A DNA stretch of 64,000 nucleotides, taken from positions 62,001-126,000 of the forward strand of contig NZ_JHYG01000002.1 in assembly GCF_000687875.1 (NCBI RefSeq), given 5' to 3'. Shown here in pieces: positions 1 to 8,093 of the stretch. Under the pieces are notes generated by a model. It saw only the letters and a program-made list of their open reading frames with translations, was not told the origin of the DNA and did not search any database. Position numbers and translations under genes: made by a program. The stretch comes from Acidocella facilis ATCC 35904 (GTDB taxonomy: Bacteria > Pseudomonadota > Alphaproteobacteria > Acetobacterales > Acetobacteraceae). How positions within the stretch are numbered: position 1 is the stretch's first letter; each line of letters begins with the position of its first letter.

Positions 1-37
1 AGACCAGGGCGGTGCGGGAGTGAAGACCAAGATCCAT
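1..37 (-). CDS. 5' end of a gene cut by the window edge, possibly maf
   Basis: On the minus strand an ATG at 37-35 lies six bases after a GGAGAA ribosome site (complement of 44-49), and the frame stays open to the edge (MDLGLHSRTALV). It follows the PPSR gene in the same direction with a 24-base gap, so the two are probably cotranscribed. In many alphaproteobacteria the gene after PPSR at the origin is maf (a nucleotide pyrophosphatase, N-terminus reading LVLASASP), and the visible ALV ending would fit. Only twelve residues are seen, so the identity is a guess from gene order. Confidence 0.35.
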   Translation of the reverse strand, partial: MDLGLHSRTALV

Positions 38-61
38 GATGAATTCTCCAATACGATACGT

Positions 62-934
62 CTATTGGGCGTTTTCAGCCGCGGCGGCGCGCTTATTATG
101 CCAGTTTTCCATCAGCTTCAGCACCGTCGCGGAGGTCTCCTCGATCGAGCGGCGGGTGACGTCGATGGTCGGCCAGCCGCGCTCATTGCACAAGCGCCTT
201 GCCCAGATCAGCTCTTTTTCCACCGAATCCTGGTCCACGTAATCGGAGCTGTCGACCCGGCCGAAGATTTCATTGGTGCCGATCAATTTCAGCCGGTGGC
301 GGCGGATATCGATCAGGGATTTCGGGTCGATGGTCAGGCCGATGATCGGGCAGGAGGGGTTTTCCAGCTCCTTGGGCAGCGGCGTGTTCGGCACCAAAGG
401 CACGTTCAGCGCCTTGATGCCGCGATTGGCGAGATAAAAGCAGGTGGGGGTTTTGGAGGAGCGCGAGACCCCGACCAGCACCACATCCGCCTCGCTCACC
501 CCGCGATTGGCCTGGCCGTCATCATGCGAGATGACGAAATGCATGGCATCGATCCGGCGGAAATAATCGGCGTCCAGCACATATTGGCGGCCGGGCTTGT
601 GTTTGGCGGGGGCGCCGAAATGGCTTTGCAGCATGTCCATCAGCGGGTCCAGCACATGCAGCAGCGGCACGCCGAGGCGGGCACAGGCGGCGTCCAGCTC
701 ATGGCGCAGCGCGTCATCTACTAATGAGCAGAGCACCGGGCCGGGATCCGCCTCGATCCCCTCCAGGACGCGGTGCAATTGCAGGCGCGAGCGGATGAGC
801 GACCAGCGATGATAGGAGACGCGGCTTTCATCAAACTGCGCCACGGCGGCACGGGCCAGGGCGGTCAAAGTATCCCCAGTGGCGTCGGATATCAGATGTA
901 TATCGAGCTTATCACTGTCCATAATGCTGTTCAT
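62..934 (-). CDS. PPSR family bifunctional kinase/pyrophosphorylase regulating PEP synthase or PPDK
   Basis: A 290-residue member of the DUF299/PPSR family. These cytosolic enzymes switch phosphoenolpyruvate synthase or pyruvate phosphate dikinase off by ADP-dependent threonine phosphorylation and on again by Pi-dependent dephosphorylation. The family P-loop is seen as GVSRSSKTP at residues 155-163, and SDATGDT near residue 16 is the usual N-terminal motif. Start is ATG 934; a second ATG five codons later is also possible. It is divergent from hemE across the probable replication origin, matching the alphaproteobacterial arrangement known from Caulobacter and Rickettsia (RP001-hemE). The target enzyme is not in the window, so PpsA versus PpdK cannot be decided. 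Confidence 0.9.
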   Translation of the reverse strand: MNSIMDSDKLDIHLISDATGDTLTALARAAVAQFDESRVSYHRWSLIRSRLQLHRVLEGIEADPGPVLCSLVDDALRHELDAACARLGVPLLHVLDPLMDMLQSHFGAPAKHKPGRQYVLDADYFRRIDAMHFVISHDDGQANRGVSEADVVLVGVSRSSKTPTCFYLANRGIKALNVPLVPNTPLPKELENPSCPIIGLTIDPKSLIDIRRHRLKLIGTNEIFGRVDSSDYVDQDSVEKELIWARRLCNERGWPTIDVTRRSIEETSATVLKLMENWHNKRAAAAENAQ

Positions 935-1205
935 AGCGTGGATAACTCGGCTTGGCTCGCCCGATTTTCCGGATTGTGGGGATAAGAGTGGAAAACCGGT
1001 GAACGGGGGATGACCGCCAAACCTTCCCTGTGCAGATTGTGCATAACCGCTGGGGATATGTAAAAAACAGAGCCTTAGCGCTGGTTTCCTGCTGTGGATA
1101 AGTTTGTGGATTTTGACTCCAAGAGCCTTAACCCCCGTTATCCACAGGGTACTATCACTACGACTCTCACTTTAAATAAATAAAGATTAGGTTTAGGCGG
1201 TGGGC
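935..1205. other. oriC: Probable chromosomal replication origin (oriC)
   Basis: This non-coding gap between PPSR and hemE holds a cluster of DnaA boxes (consensus TTATNCACA). Perfect matches are at 1138-1146 (plus strand), 1093-1101 and 1038-1046 (minus strand). Single-mismatch copies lie at 937-945 and 977-985 (minus), and a looser one at 1105-1113. The hemE-proximal end is strikingly A+T-rich (1171-1189, TTTAAATAAATAAAGATTA), which suits a DNA-unwinding element. The position between hemE and the PPSR homologue is the origin position established in Caulobacter. The promoters of both flanking genes must also lie here. Confidence 0.8.
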
Positions 1206-2216
1206 ATGAAATTCCGTGAAGTCCTGGGAGGACGTGAGGTCTGGCCCCCGCCGCTCTGGCTGATGCGCCAGGCGGGGCGCTATCTGCCGGAGTACCGGGC
1301 GACGCGGGCGAAGGCGGGGGATTTCATCTCGCTCTGCCTGAATCCGGCGCTGGCCGAAGAGGTGACGCTGCAGCCGATCCGTAAATTCGGCTTCGACGCG
1401 GCGATCCTGTTTTCCGATATCCTGATCCTGCCGATGGCGATGGGGCAGGGGCTGCGCTTTGCCGAGGGGGAAGGGCCGCGCCTGCCGCCGCTGGAGGATC
1501 TGAGCCTGCTGCAGCCGGGCAAGGCGGCCGGGGTGTATGCGCCTGTCATCGAGACGGTGAGCCGGCTCAGCGCCTCTCTGCCGAAGCAGACGGGGCTTAT
1601 CGGCTTCGCCGGCGGGCCGGCGACGGTGGCCTGCTACATGCTGGATGGCCAGGGCGGCGGCTTTCCGCGCACAAGGCAGCTGGCTTATGAGCGGCCGGAT
1701 TTCGTGCGCGTGCTTGTGGATATGTTGGCCGAGGCCAGCATTGAGTATCTTTCCGCCCAGGTGGAGGCCGGGGCGCATTGCGTGATGCTGTTCGAGAGCT
1801 GGGCCGGGCTGTTTCCCCCGGAACAGTTCCGCGAGCTGGTGATCCGCCCGGCAAGGCGCATCTGCGATGGGCTGCGGGCCTTGCATCCGGGCTTGAAGAT
1901 GATCGGGTTTCCGCGCCTGGCCGGGCTGATGCTGGGCGAATATGCGCGCGAGAGCGGGGTTGACGTGGTGGCGCTGGATAGCGTCACCGGCCTGGCCGAG
2001 GCGCGGGCGGCCTGCCCGCCAGGGACGATCTTCCAGGGCAATCTGGACCCGCTACTGTTGAAGCTGGGCGGGGAGGCGCTGGATGAGGCGGTGGAAGCGC
2101 TGCTTGCGCAGGTGAAGGGGCATCCACATATCCTTAATCTCGGCCATGGCATCACCCCGGATGTCCCGGAGGCGCATGTGGCGAGGCTGGTGGAAAAGGT
2201 GAGGGCCGCAAGATGA
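1206..2216 (+). CDS. hemE: Uroporphyrinogen III decarboxylase
   Basis: Cytosolic enzyme removing the four acetate carboxyls of uroporphyrinogen III to give coproporphyrinogen III. It has 336 residues, normal for the family. The N-terminal signature LMRQAGRYLPEYR is at residues 19-31, the substrate-binding aspartate is in FSD (Asp71), and GHGITPDVPEAHV closes the C-terminus. I chose ATG 1206 because AGGCGG at 1195-1200 is five bases upstream; a GTG at 1200 in the same frame would add two residues but would consume that site. It is the first gene of the heme operon hemE-hemH-HAD-hemJ, and its stop overlaps the hemH start (ATGA). Confidence 0.97.
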   Translation: MKFREVLGGREVWPPPLWLMRQAGRYLPEYRATRAKAGDFISLCLNPALAEEVTLQPIRKFGFDAAILFSDILILPMAMGQGLRFAEGEGPRLPPLEDLSLLQPGKAAGVYAPVIETVSRLSASLPKQTGLIGFAGGPATVACYMLDGQGGGFPRTRQLAYERPDFVRVLVDMLAEASIEYLSAQVEAGAHCVMLFESWAGLFPPEQFRELVIRPARRICDGLRALHPGLKMIGFPRLAGLMLGEYARESGVDVVALDSVTGLAEARAACPPGTIFQGNLDPLLLKLGGEALDEAVEALLAQVKGHPHILNLGHGITPDVPEAHVARLVEKVRAAR

Positions 2217-3244
2217 AAACCGCGATCGTCCTGTTCAATCTGGGCGGTCCGGACCGCCCAGAGGCGATCAAGCCCTTCCGGGTCAATCTGTTTTCCGACA
2301 AGGCGATCATCCGCGCCCCCTGGTTCATCCGGGTCTGGCTCTCACGGCTGATCGCGCGCTCATCCGCCAAGGCGGCCTATGAGAATTACCAGCTGATGGG
2401 CGGGCGCTCGCCGCTGCTGGAACTGACCGCGCAGCAGGCGCGGGCGCTGGAGGCGCAGCTGGGCGATGAATATCGCTGCTTCATCGCCATGCGCTACTGG
2501 CACCCCTTCGCGGCGGAGACGGTGCGCCAGGTGAAGGATTGGGCGCCGGAGCGGGTGCTGCTGCTGCCCCTTTATCCGCAATTTTCCACCACCACCACCG
2601 GCTCCTCGCTGAGCGATTGGCGCGAGGCGGCGGCGAAAGCCGGGCTGATCACCCCGGTGACGACGTTGTGCTGCTGGTTCGACGATCCGGCCTATATCGA
2701 GGCAACGGCGGCAATGGTGCGCGAGGCGATCGAGACCGCGCGGGCGCAGAATCCGGATTTGAAATTGCGGGTGCTGTACTCCGCGCATGGGCTGCCGGAG
2801 AGCATCGTGAAGGCCGGCGATCCGTATCAGGCGCAGGTGGAAGCCACCAGTGCGGCGGTGGGGGCGCGGCTGGCGGATATGGGGGTTGAACATCTGGTCT
2901 GCTACCAGTCCCGCGCGACGCCGCAGAAATGGCTGGAGCCGAGCACGATCCAGGCGATCGAGCAGGCCGGGCGGGATGGTGTCGGGCTGGTGGTGGTGCC
3001 GATTGCGTTTGTCTCCGACCATATCGAGACCTTGGTGGAGCTGGATATCGAGAACCGGCATCTGGCCGAGGAAAACAAGGTGCCGCTTTATGTGCGGGCG
3101 CGGGTGGCGAATGATGATCCGGCCTTCATCGCGGCGCTGGCCGGGCTGGTAAGGCGGGCGGGCGAAGCCGGCCTGTGCAAGGAAGGCGGACGCTGCGGGG
3201 CGGCGCATAAGGATTGCCCCTGGGAGAGACAGCGTGCGTCCTGA
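2213..3244 (+). CDS. hemH: Ferrochelatase
   Basis: Inserts Fe(II) into protoporphyrin IX to form protoheme, the last step of the protoporphyrin-dependent route. It is 343 residues. The motifs LFNLGGPD (N-terminus), LYSAHGLPESIV with the metal-site histidine, CYQSRATPQKWL and FVSDHIETLVELD with the catalytic His/Glu are all present. Cysteines 322, 328 and 335 cluster at the C-terminus and Cys153/154 sit mid-protein; this resembles the [2Fe-2S]-type ferrochelatases described in Caulobacter and mycobacteria, though the spacing is my observation only. It overlaps hemE by four bases and the next gene by eleven, so translation is probably coupled. Confidence 0.97.
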   Translation: MKTAIVLFNLGGPDRPEAIKPFRVNLFSDKAIIRAPWFIRVWLSRLIARSSAKAAYENYQLMGGRSPLLELTAQQARALEAQLGDEYRCFIAMRYWHPFAAETVRQVKDWAPERVLLLPLYPQFSTTTTGSSLSDWREAAAKAGLITPVTTLCCWFDDPAYIEATAAMVREAIETARAQNPDLKLRVLYSAHGLPESIVKAGDPYQAQVEATSAAVGARLADMGVEHLVCYQSRATPQKWLEPSTIQAIEQAGRDGVGLVVVPIAFVSDHIETLVELDIENRHLAEENKVPLYVRARVANDDPAFIAALAGLVRRAGEAGLCKEGGRCGAAHKDCPWERQRAS

Positions 3245-3893
3245 TTTGATTATTTTCGATTGTGACGGCGTGCTGATCGATAGCGAGATTGTGGCTAACC
3301 GGGTGGTGGCGGCGGAGATGACGCGGCTGGGCTGGGCGATGGATGCGCAAGAATCAATGCGGCAATTTCTCGGCATGAATATCGGCGACATGCAGCCGGT
3401 GATCGAGGCCAGGCTGGGACGCAGCCTGCCGGCGGATTGGCGGCGCGCGATGGCGGACCAGCTGGTTGAGGTGTTGAAGGAGGAGGCGGCGTTGATCCCC
3501 GGCGCGGATGCGATGCTGGAGAAGGTGACGGCGCTGGGCTTTGACTGGCGCATCGCCTCCAACTCCTCCGATGAGGAGATGGCGGTGAAATTCGCCCGCA
3601 CCGGCTTGTCAGAGATCACCGCCGGGCGCTGCATTTCCGCAGGAAGGGTGATTGCGCGCGGCGGGCGGGCGAAGCCGGCGCCGGATGTGTTTCTGGAAGC
3701 CGCCGCCGATGCGAGGATTGCGCCAGAACGCTGCATCGTTCTGGAGGATAGCGTGCTGGGCACGCGCGCGGCGGTGGCGGCGGGGATGGTCGCTTACGGG
3801 TTCGCGCCGCACGGCGATGGGGCGAAGCTTCTGGCCGAGGGATCGAGGCGGGTGTTCAGCCGGCTGGATGAGATTTTCGAGGTGCTGGCGTGA
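3234..3893 (+). CDS. HAD-superfamily phosphatase, phosphoglycolate/beta-phosphoglucomutase-like
   Basis: A 219-residue haloacid-dehalogenase-fold hydrolase. Motif I is IFDCDGVLIDSE, with the nucleophile Asp9 and acid/base Asp11; motif II is the SNSS segment around residue 104; motif III is the lysine in GRAKPAPDVF; motif IV is VLEDSVLG. The cap is the helical C1 type seen in Gph and beta-phosphoglucomutase. The GTG start at 3234 overlaps hemH by eleven bases, and the stop overlaps hemJ (GTGA), so it sits inside the heme operon, but no heme-pathway reaction for this family is known to me. The substrate cannot be told from sequence. Confidence 0.88.
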   Translation: MRPDLIIFDCDGVLIDSEIVANRVVAAEMTRLGWAMDAQESMRQFLGMNIGDMQPVIEARLGRSLPADWRRAMADQLVEVLKEEAALIPGADAMLEKVTALGFDWRIASNSSDEEMAVKFARTGLSEITAGRCISAGRVIARGGRAKPAPDVFLEAAADARIAPERCIVLEDSVLGTRAAVAAGMVAYGFAPHGDGAKLLAEGSRRVFSRLDEIFEVLA

Positions 3894-4339
3894 GCTTTTC
3901 GGTTCTGTTGCCATTTTTTAATTGGTTTTTGGCGCTGCATATCATGAGCTTCACCGCCTGGATGGCGGGGATGTTCTATCTGCCCCGGCTCTATGTATAT
4001 CATTGCCAGACCAGACCTGGATCGGTTGAATCCGAACGCTTCAAGGTGATGGAACGGCGTTTGCTGAAACAGATCATCAATCCGGCGATGATCTCCACCT
4101 TCATTTTCGGCGTGCTGCTGGTGCTGACCCCAGGAGCGGTGAGCTGGAGTGCGGGCTGGTGGTGGACGAAGATTGTCGCCCTGGTGCTGATGTTCGGGTT
4201 TCACGGCGCATGTTCGCGCTGGCGCCGGGATTTTCTGAATGATTCGAATCGCCGGGCGGAACGGTTTTATCGCATCGCCAATGAGGTGCCGACGATCCTG
4301 TTCATCGTCATCGTCATCGCGGTGGTGGTGAAGCCCTGA
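3890..4339 (+). CDS. hemJ: Protoporphyrinogen IX oxidase, HemJ type
   Basis: A small integral-membrane oxidase converting protoporphyrinogen IX to protoporphyrin IX, used by most alphaproteobacteria and cyanobacteria in place of HemG/HemY. It has 149 residues and four predicted membrane helices. The family hallmark is LHIMSFTAWMAGMFYLPRL, residues 16-34, with the conserved His17 proposed to bind heme, Arg33, and then His38 in VYH; a second conserved block is KIVALVLMFGFHG. It starts with GTG inside the HAD stop codon and is the last gene of the heme operon, thereby supplying the substrate of HemH encoded two genes earlier. Confidence 0.95.
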   Translation: MSFSVLLPFFNWFLALHIMSFTAWMAGMFYLPRLYVYHCQTRPGSVESERFKVMERRLLKQIINPAMISTFIFGVLLVLTPGAVSWSAGWWWTKIVALVLMFGFHGACSRWRRDFLNDSNRRAERFYRIANEVPTILFIVIVIAVVVKP

Positions 4340-4677
4340 TCTCGTTCAGCCCGCCGCTGCTGCTGCGGGCTGGCGCGACCGGGGTGATTGCGTGGCTGGA
4401 CCGCGTCGCCGGTGGGGTTTTCATTCTCTTCGGCTTTAAGCTGGCTTTTTCGAAGTTATAAAAGTTTTTTGGTGCCGCTTTTTTACAAAAAAGCGGCGAA
4501 AAACGTCTGGGGTGGTCGCAACATCGTGCCACCGCCCCGAACGTTTGTGGGGACTTTTTGGAAAAAGTCCCCACACCCCCAAAAACTTCTGCAAATTTTA
4601 AGAAATATATAAGTCACCTCTGAAAATTCCGGCAACACGGTCTACATAAGCTGCCTTGTTTGCAAGGAGTGGATGCG
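4340..4677. other. Intergenic stretch with repeat family A
   Basis: No credible gene. The first 110 bases are ordinary GC-rich sequence, 4454-4591 is the compound inverted repeat described separately, and 4592-4663 is A+T-rich (AAATTTTAAGAAATATATAAG at about 4593), plausibly the promoter of the following SDR gene. The hairpins probably also terminate the heme operon. Confidence 0.6.
4454..4591. repeat. Repeat family A, copy 1 (double-hairpin intergenic element)
   Basis: Two perfect inverted repeats lie in tandem. GCCGCTTTTTT 4474-4484 pairs with AAAAAAGCGGC 4487-4497, and the 13-base arm 4547-4559 (GTGGGGACTTTTT) pairs with 4562-4574 across a two-base loop. The outer ends are themselves inverted: AGTTATAAAAGTTTTTTGG on the left and CCCCCAAAAACTTCTGC on the right. 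The 11-base core hairpin and the right end recur at 20991-21085, and the TTATAAAAGTTTTT end recurs at 44262-44280. It behaves like a non-autonomous repeat that can act as a bidirectional terminator. Confidence 0.75.
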
Positions 4678-5523
4678 ATGAGCGACAGTCAAAACCCTGT
4701 TTGGTTCATTACCGGCTGTTCGACCGGCTTTGGCCGCGAGCTGGCCTTGCGGGTGCTGCGGCGCGGGTGGAATGTGGTGGTGAGTGCGCGCAACGTGGCG
4801 CAGATTGCCGATATCGTTGAGAACAAGCCGAATGCGCTGGCGGTGAAGCTGGATGTCACCGATCAAGGCCAGATCGACGCGGCGGTGAAGGCGGCGGTGG
4901 AAAAATTCGGGCGGATCGATGTGCTGGTGAATAATGCCGGCTATGGCTACCAGAGCTCCGCCGAGGAGGGCGAGGAGCATGAGATCCGCGCCATGTTCGA
5001 TGCCAATGTGTTCGGGCTGTTCGCGCTCACCCGCGCGGTGCTGCCGGTGATGCGGGCGCGCAAGAGCGGGCATATTCTCAACATCACCTCGGTCGCCGGG
5101 CTGATCGGCTTTCCTGGTTCGGCCTATTATGCCGCCTCCAAACATGCGGTGGAGGGATTTTCCGATGGGTTGCGCGCCGAGACGCAGGCGCTCGGCATTC
5201 AGGTGACCTGCGTCGAGCCGGGGCCGTTCCGCACCGATTGGGCCGGGCGCTCGCTGAAGCAGACGCCGAACAAGATCGCCGATTATGCCGAAACCGCCGG
5301 GGCGCGGCTGGAGGCGACCAGGGCGCGCAGCGGCAACCAGGCGGGGGATCCAATCCGGGCCGCCGATGTCATGATCGCGCTGACGCAGAGGCAGACGGCA
5401 CCGCGCCATATCGTGCTCGGCGCGTTCGGCTATGACGCGGTGACGAAGAAGCTGGAAGAGCGTCTGGCGGAAATCAGCAGCCAGAAAGAAGACTCCTACA
5501 GCGCCGATTATCCGACCGGCTGA
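4678..5523 (+). CDS. Classical short-chain dehydrogenase/reductase
   Basis: A 281-residue NAD(P)-dependent oxidoreductase of the classical SDR fold. It has the nucleotide motif TGCSTGFG (12-19), NNAGYG (85-90), catalytic Ser138 in NITS, and Tyr151-x3-Lys155 in YYAASK. I chose ATG 4678 because AAGGAG at 4664-4669 is eight bases upstream; an in-frame TTG at 4660 would include that site. It resembles the group of oxidoreductases often annotated as YusZ-like, with no known substrate. Its 3' end overlaps the acetate kinase gene on the other strand by sixteen bases, so the two transcripts converge. Confidence 0.85.
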   Translation: MSDSQNPVWFITGCSTGFGRELALRVLRRGWNVVVSARNVAQIADIVENKPNALAVKLDVTDQGQIDAAVKAAVEKFGRIDVLVNNAGYGYQSSAEEGEEHEIRAMFDANVFGLFALTRAVLPVMRARKSGHILNITSVAGLIGFPGSAYYAASKHAVEGFSDGLRAETQALGIQVTCVEPGPFRTDWAGRSLKQTPNKIADYAETAGARLEATRARSGNQAGDPIRAADVMIALTQRQTAPRHIVLGAFGYDAVTKKLEERLAEISSQKEDSYSADYPTG

Positions 5524-6698
5524 GCCAGGCTCAGCAGGCTCAGCGTGTGGCGCGCGATCATCAGCTCCTCATCGGTGGGGATGATCCGCACCTCGATCGC
5601 GCTCTCCGGCGTGCTGATGGCGGGCTCGTTCGCGTCATTGGCCTCCGGAGAAAGCTCCAGCCCCAGCCAGGAGAGATGCGCGCAGATGGCGGCGCGGATG
5701 GGGGCGGCGTGCTCGCCAATGCCGGCGGTGAAGATCAAGCCATCCAGCCCGCCAAGTGCCGCCACCAGCCCGGCGGCCTGCTTCGCCGCCTGGTAGGCGA
5801 AAACATCCAGCGCCAGTTTCGCGGCCGGCGAGCCATCGGCCAGCAGCAGCCGGACGTCGCCGGAAATGCCGGATAGGCCGAGCAGGCCGGATTTCTTGTA
5901 GAGCAGATCGGTAAGGGATGCCGCATCCATGTTGTGGGACTGCATCAGATAGAGCAGCACCCCGGCATCGAGGGCGCCGGTGCGCGTGCCCATCACCAGA
6001 CCGTCCAGAGCGGTGAAGCCCATGGTGGAATCGATGGAGTTGCCGTTTTTCACCGCGCACATCGAAGCGCCATTGCCAAGATGCGCGATGATGACACGGC
6101 TTTTCACCAGATGCGGGGCCTGGGTGGGCAGGCGGGAGACGATATATTCGTAAGAGAGGCCGTGAAACCCGTAGCGGCGCACGCCTTCTTTATGCAGCGC
6201 TTCCGGCAGGGCGAAGCGTGTCGCGACATCCGGCATGGTGTGATGGAAGGAGGTATCGAAACAGCCGATCTGTTTCAGCCCTGGGCGCAGATTGAACAGA
6301 GCCTGCACCCCGGCGCAATTATGCGGCTCGTGCAAAGGAGCGAGCTGGCTGAGTTTGGCGATCTCGGCGAGATGCGAAGGGTCCAGCAGCAGCGGCTCGG
6401 TGAAGCTGGCGCCGCCATGCACGATGCGATGACCGGCGGCGATGAGATTATCCGCGCCGAGATGGGCTTCCACCCAGTTCAGAACTTCATTGAGAAGATC
6501 TTCATGATCCAGCGGCGCGTGGTCTGGCCAGCGCCGCTCGAAGGCCAGGGTGCCGCCCGCCTTGATGCGCAGATGCGGGGCGGCGCCGATATTCTCGGCC
6601 TCGCCCTCGGCGATGCGGGTCAGCCCATCGCGCAATTCGAACAAAGCGAATTTGATGCTGGAGGAACCGGCATTGATGGTGAGGATCGCGTCAGCCAT
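5508..6698 (-). CDS. ackA: Acetate kinase
   Basis: Interconverts acetyl phosphate and ADP with acetate and ATP in the cytosol. It has 396 residues, a normal length. The N-terminal signature INAGSSSIKF, AGHRIVHGG (substrate arginine), HNCAGVQALF, FDTSFHHTM, IIAHLGNGASM and the C-terminal FTAGIGEHA are all present. It is the last gene of the operon that runs leftward from 10880, overlapping the stop of the MaoC-Pta gene by eight bases. The enzyme would draw on the acetyl phosphate made by the preceding Pta domain, giving substrate-level ATP or, in reverse, acetate activation. Confidence 0.97.
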   Translation of the reverse strand: MADAILTINAGSSSIKFALFELRDGLTRIAEGEAENIGAAPHLRIKAGGTLAFERRWPDHAPLDHEDLLNEVLNWVEAHLGADNLIAAGHRIVHGGASFTEPLLLDPSHLAEIAKLSQLAPLHEPHNCAGVQALFNLRPGLKQIGCFDTSFHHTMPDVATRFALPEALHKEGVRRYGFHGLSYEYIVSRLPTQAPHLVKSRVIIAHLGNGASMCAVKNGNSIDSTMGFTALDGLVMGTRTGALDAGVLLYLMQSHNMDAASLTDLLYKKSGLLGLSGISGDVRLLLADGSPAAKLALDVFAYQAAKQAAGLVAALGGLDGLIFTAGIGEHAAPIRAAICAHLSWLGLELSPEANDANEPAISTPESAIEVRIIPTDEELMIARHTLSLLSLAQPVG

Positions 6699-8082
6699 GA
6701 TGGGAAGCCAGCATCACCGCGATGGCGCAGGAGGCGAGGCGGGCGCGCTCCGTATCCGCCCGGCTGGTCAGGATGATCGGCACGCTGGCGCCCAGAACGA
6801 TCCCCGCCGCATCCGCGTTGGCGAGAAAGCTCAGCTGTTTGGCCAGCATGTTGCCGGATTCGATATCCGGCACCAGCAGAATATCCGCCTGACCGGCGAC
6901 CGGGGAGATGATGTGTTTCTGCGCGGCGGCGTCGGCGCTGATCGCGTTATCAAAAGCCAGGGGACCGTCGATGATGGCACCCGTGATCTGGCCGCGGTCG
7001 GCCATCTTGCAAAGCGCGGCGGCATCCAACGTGGCCTGCATATGCGGGTTGATGGTTTCCACCGCGGCCAGGATGGCGGCGCGCGGTTCCTCGATGCCCA
7101 GGGCCTTGGCGAGATCGATGGCGTTTTGCAGAATGTCGCGCTTTTCTTCAAGATTTGGGCAGAGATTGATCGCGGCATCGGTGATCAGCAGCGGTTTCGG
7201 GTAGGCGGGCACGTCCATGACATAGACATGGCTGAGCCGGCTGCCATTGCGCAGGCCGGTCTCGGGTTTCATCACCTCGTGCAGAAGTTCATCACTATGC
7301 AAAGCGCCTTTCATCAGCGCCCTGACTTCGCCGGATTTCGCCAAAGCGACGGCGCGGCTGGCGGCCTGCGCGCTGGTTGCCGCCTCCTCGATCCGAAAGG
7401 CTGCAATATCGATGTTATATTCAGCGGCTTTGGCCTGGATGAGCGCGGCCGGGCCGACCAGGATGGGGGTGATGAGGCCGCGCTGTGCAGCCTCCGCGGC
7501 GGCCTGCAAGGAGGTTTCATCGCAGGGCCAGGCGATGGCGGTGGCGAGTTTTTCGCCGGAGGTCGCCTTAGCCAGCAGCGTGCGCAGAAACTCATGCCGC
7601 AGCAGCCGGACTTCCGGCAAGGCGATGGCGGGGCGGCTGACCTTTTCCGTCGGCGCCTGCACGGTGGCGGTGCCGCTCAGCACCTCCTTGCCGTCCTGGT
7701 TGCGGCAATGGCAATCCAGAATAACACGGTGTTTTTCCGGTTGCAGATCGGTGATCGTCAGCGTCGCGGTGATGCTGTCGCCAGGGGAGACCGGGGCGCG
7801 GAATTTCAGCTCCTGGCCGAGATAGATGGTGCCGGGGCCGGGGAGTTTGGTGCCGAGCACGGCGGAGATCAGCCCGGCGGTGAGTACGCCCTGGGCGATG
7901 ATATGGTGGAAAAGGTCGGACGCCGCATAGTCCTTGTCCAGATGCGCGGGGTTCACATCGCCGGAGATGACGGAGAAGAGGGCGATATCGTCCATCGTCA
8001 CAGTGCGGGTGAGGCTGGCGCTATCGCCCAGCGCCAGCTCGGCGAAGATGCGGTTTTCCAGCAGCTCGGTCTGCATATCCAT
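6691..8082 (-). CDS. Bifunctional MaoC-type enoyl-CoA hydratase / phosphate acetyltransferase
   Basis: A 463-residue fusion. Residues about 25-145 form a MaoC-like (R)-hydratase domain with the active-site pair Asp42/His47 in SGDVNPAHLD. From about residue 160 to the end is a Pta/Ptb-type phosphotransacylase, ending in DIESGNMLAKQL and the LGASVPIILTSRAD motif. The upstream in-frame extension to 8253 overlaps phaC; I chose ATG 8082, which has GAAGGA about eight bases before it and lies eleven bases after the phaC stop. Fusions of this type are annotated in several alphaproteobacteria. The pair of activities suggests exchange between enoyl/hydroxyacyl-CoA, acetyl-CoA and acetyl phosphate; acyl-chain specificity cannot be read from the sequence. 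Confidence 0.92.
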   Translation of the reverse strand: MDMQTELLENRIFAELALGDSASLTRTVTMDDIALFSVISGDVNPAHLDKDYAASDLFHHIIAQGVLTAGLISAVLGTKLPGPGTIYLGQELKFRAPVSPGDSITATLTITDLQPEKHRVILDCHCRNQDGKEVLSGTATVQAPTEKVSRPAIALPEVRLLRHEFLRTLLAKATSGEKLATAIAWPCDETSLQAAAEAAQRGLITPILVGPAALIQAKAAEYNIDIAAFRIEEAATSAQAASRAVALAKSGEVRALMKGALHSDELLHEVMKPETGLRNGSRLSHVYVMDVPAYPKPLLITDAAINLCPNLEEKRDILQNAIDLAKALGIEEPRAAILAAVETINPHMQATLDAAALCKMADRGQITGAIIDGPLAFDNAISADAAAQKHIISPVAGQADILLVPDIESGNMLAKQLSFLANADAAGIVLGASVPIILTSRADTERARLASCAIAVMLASHHG

Positions 8083-8093
8083 TGTGATATCCT

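Noticed and set aside
1101-1198. CtrA sites in the origin region (TTAA-N7-TTAA)
   Set aside because: Only half-sites such as TTAA-N6-TTAT near 1128-1141 are present, with the wrong spacing.
4388-4612. Short open frames through the repeat A element
   Set aside because: They read through the hairpins (poly-Lys/poly-Phe segments) and lack ribosome sites.
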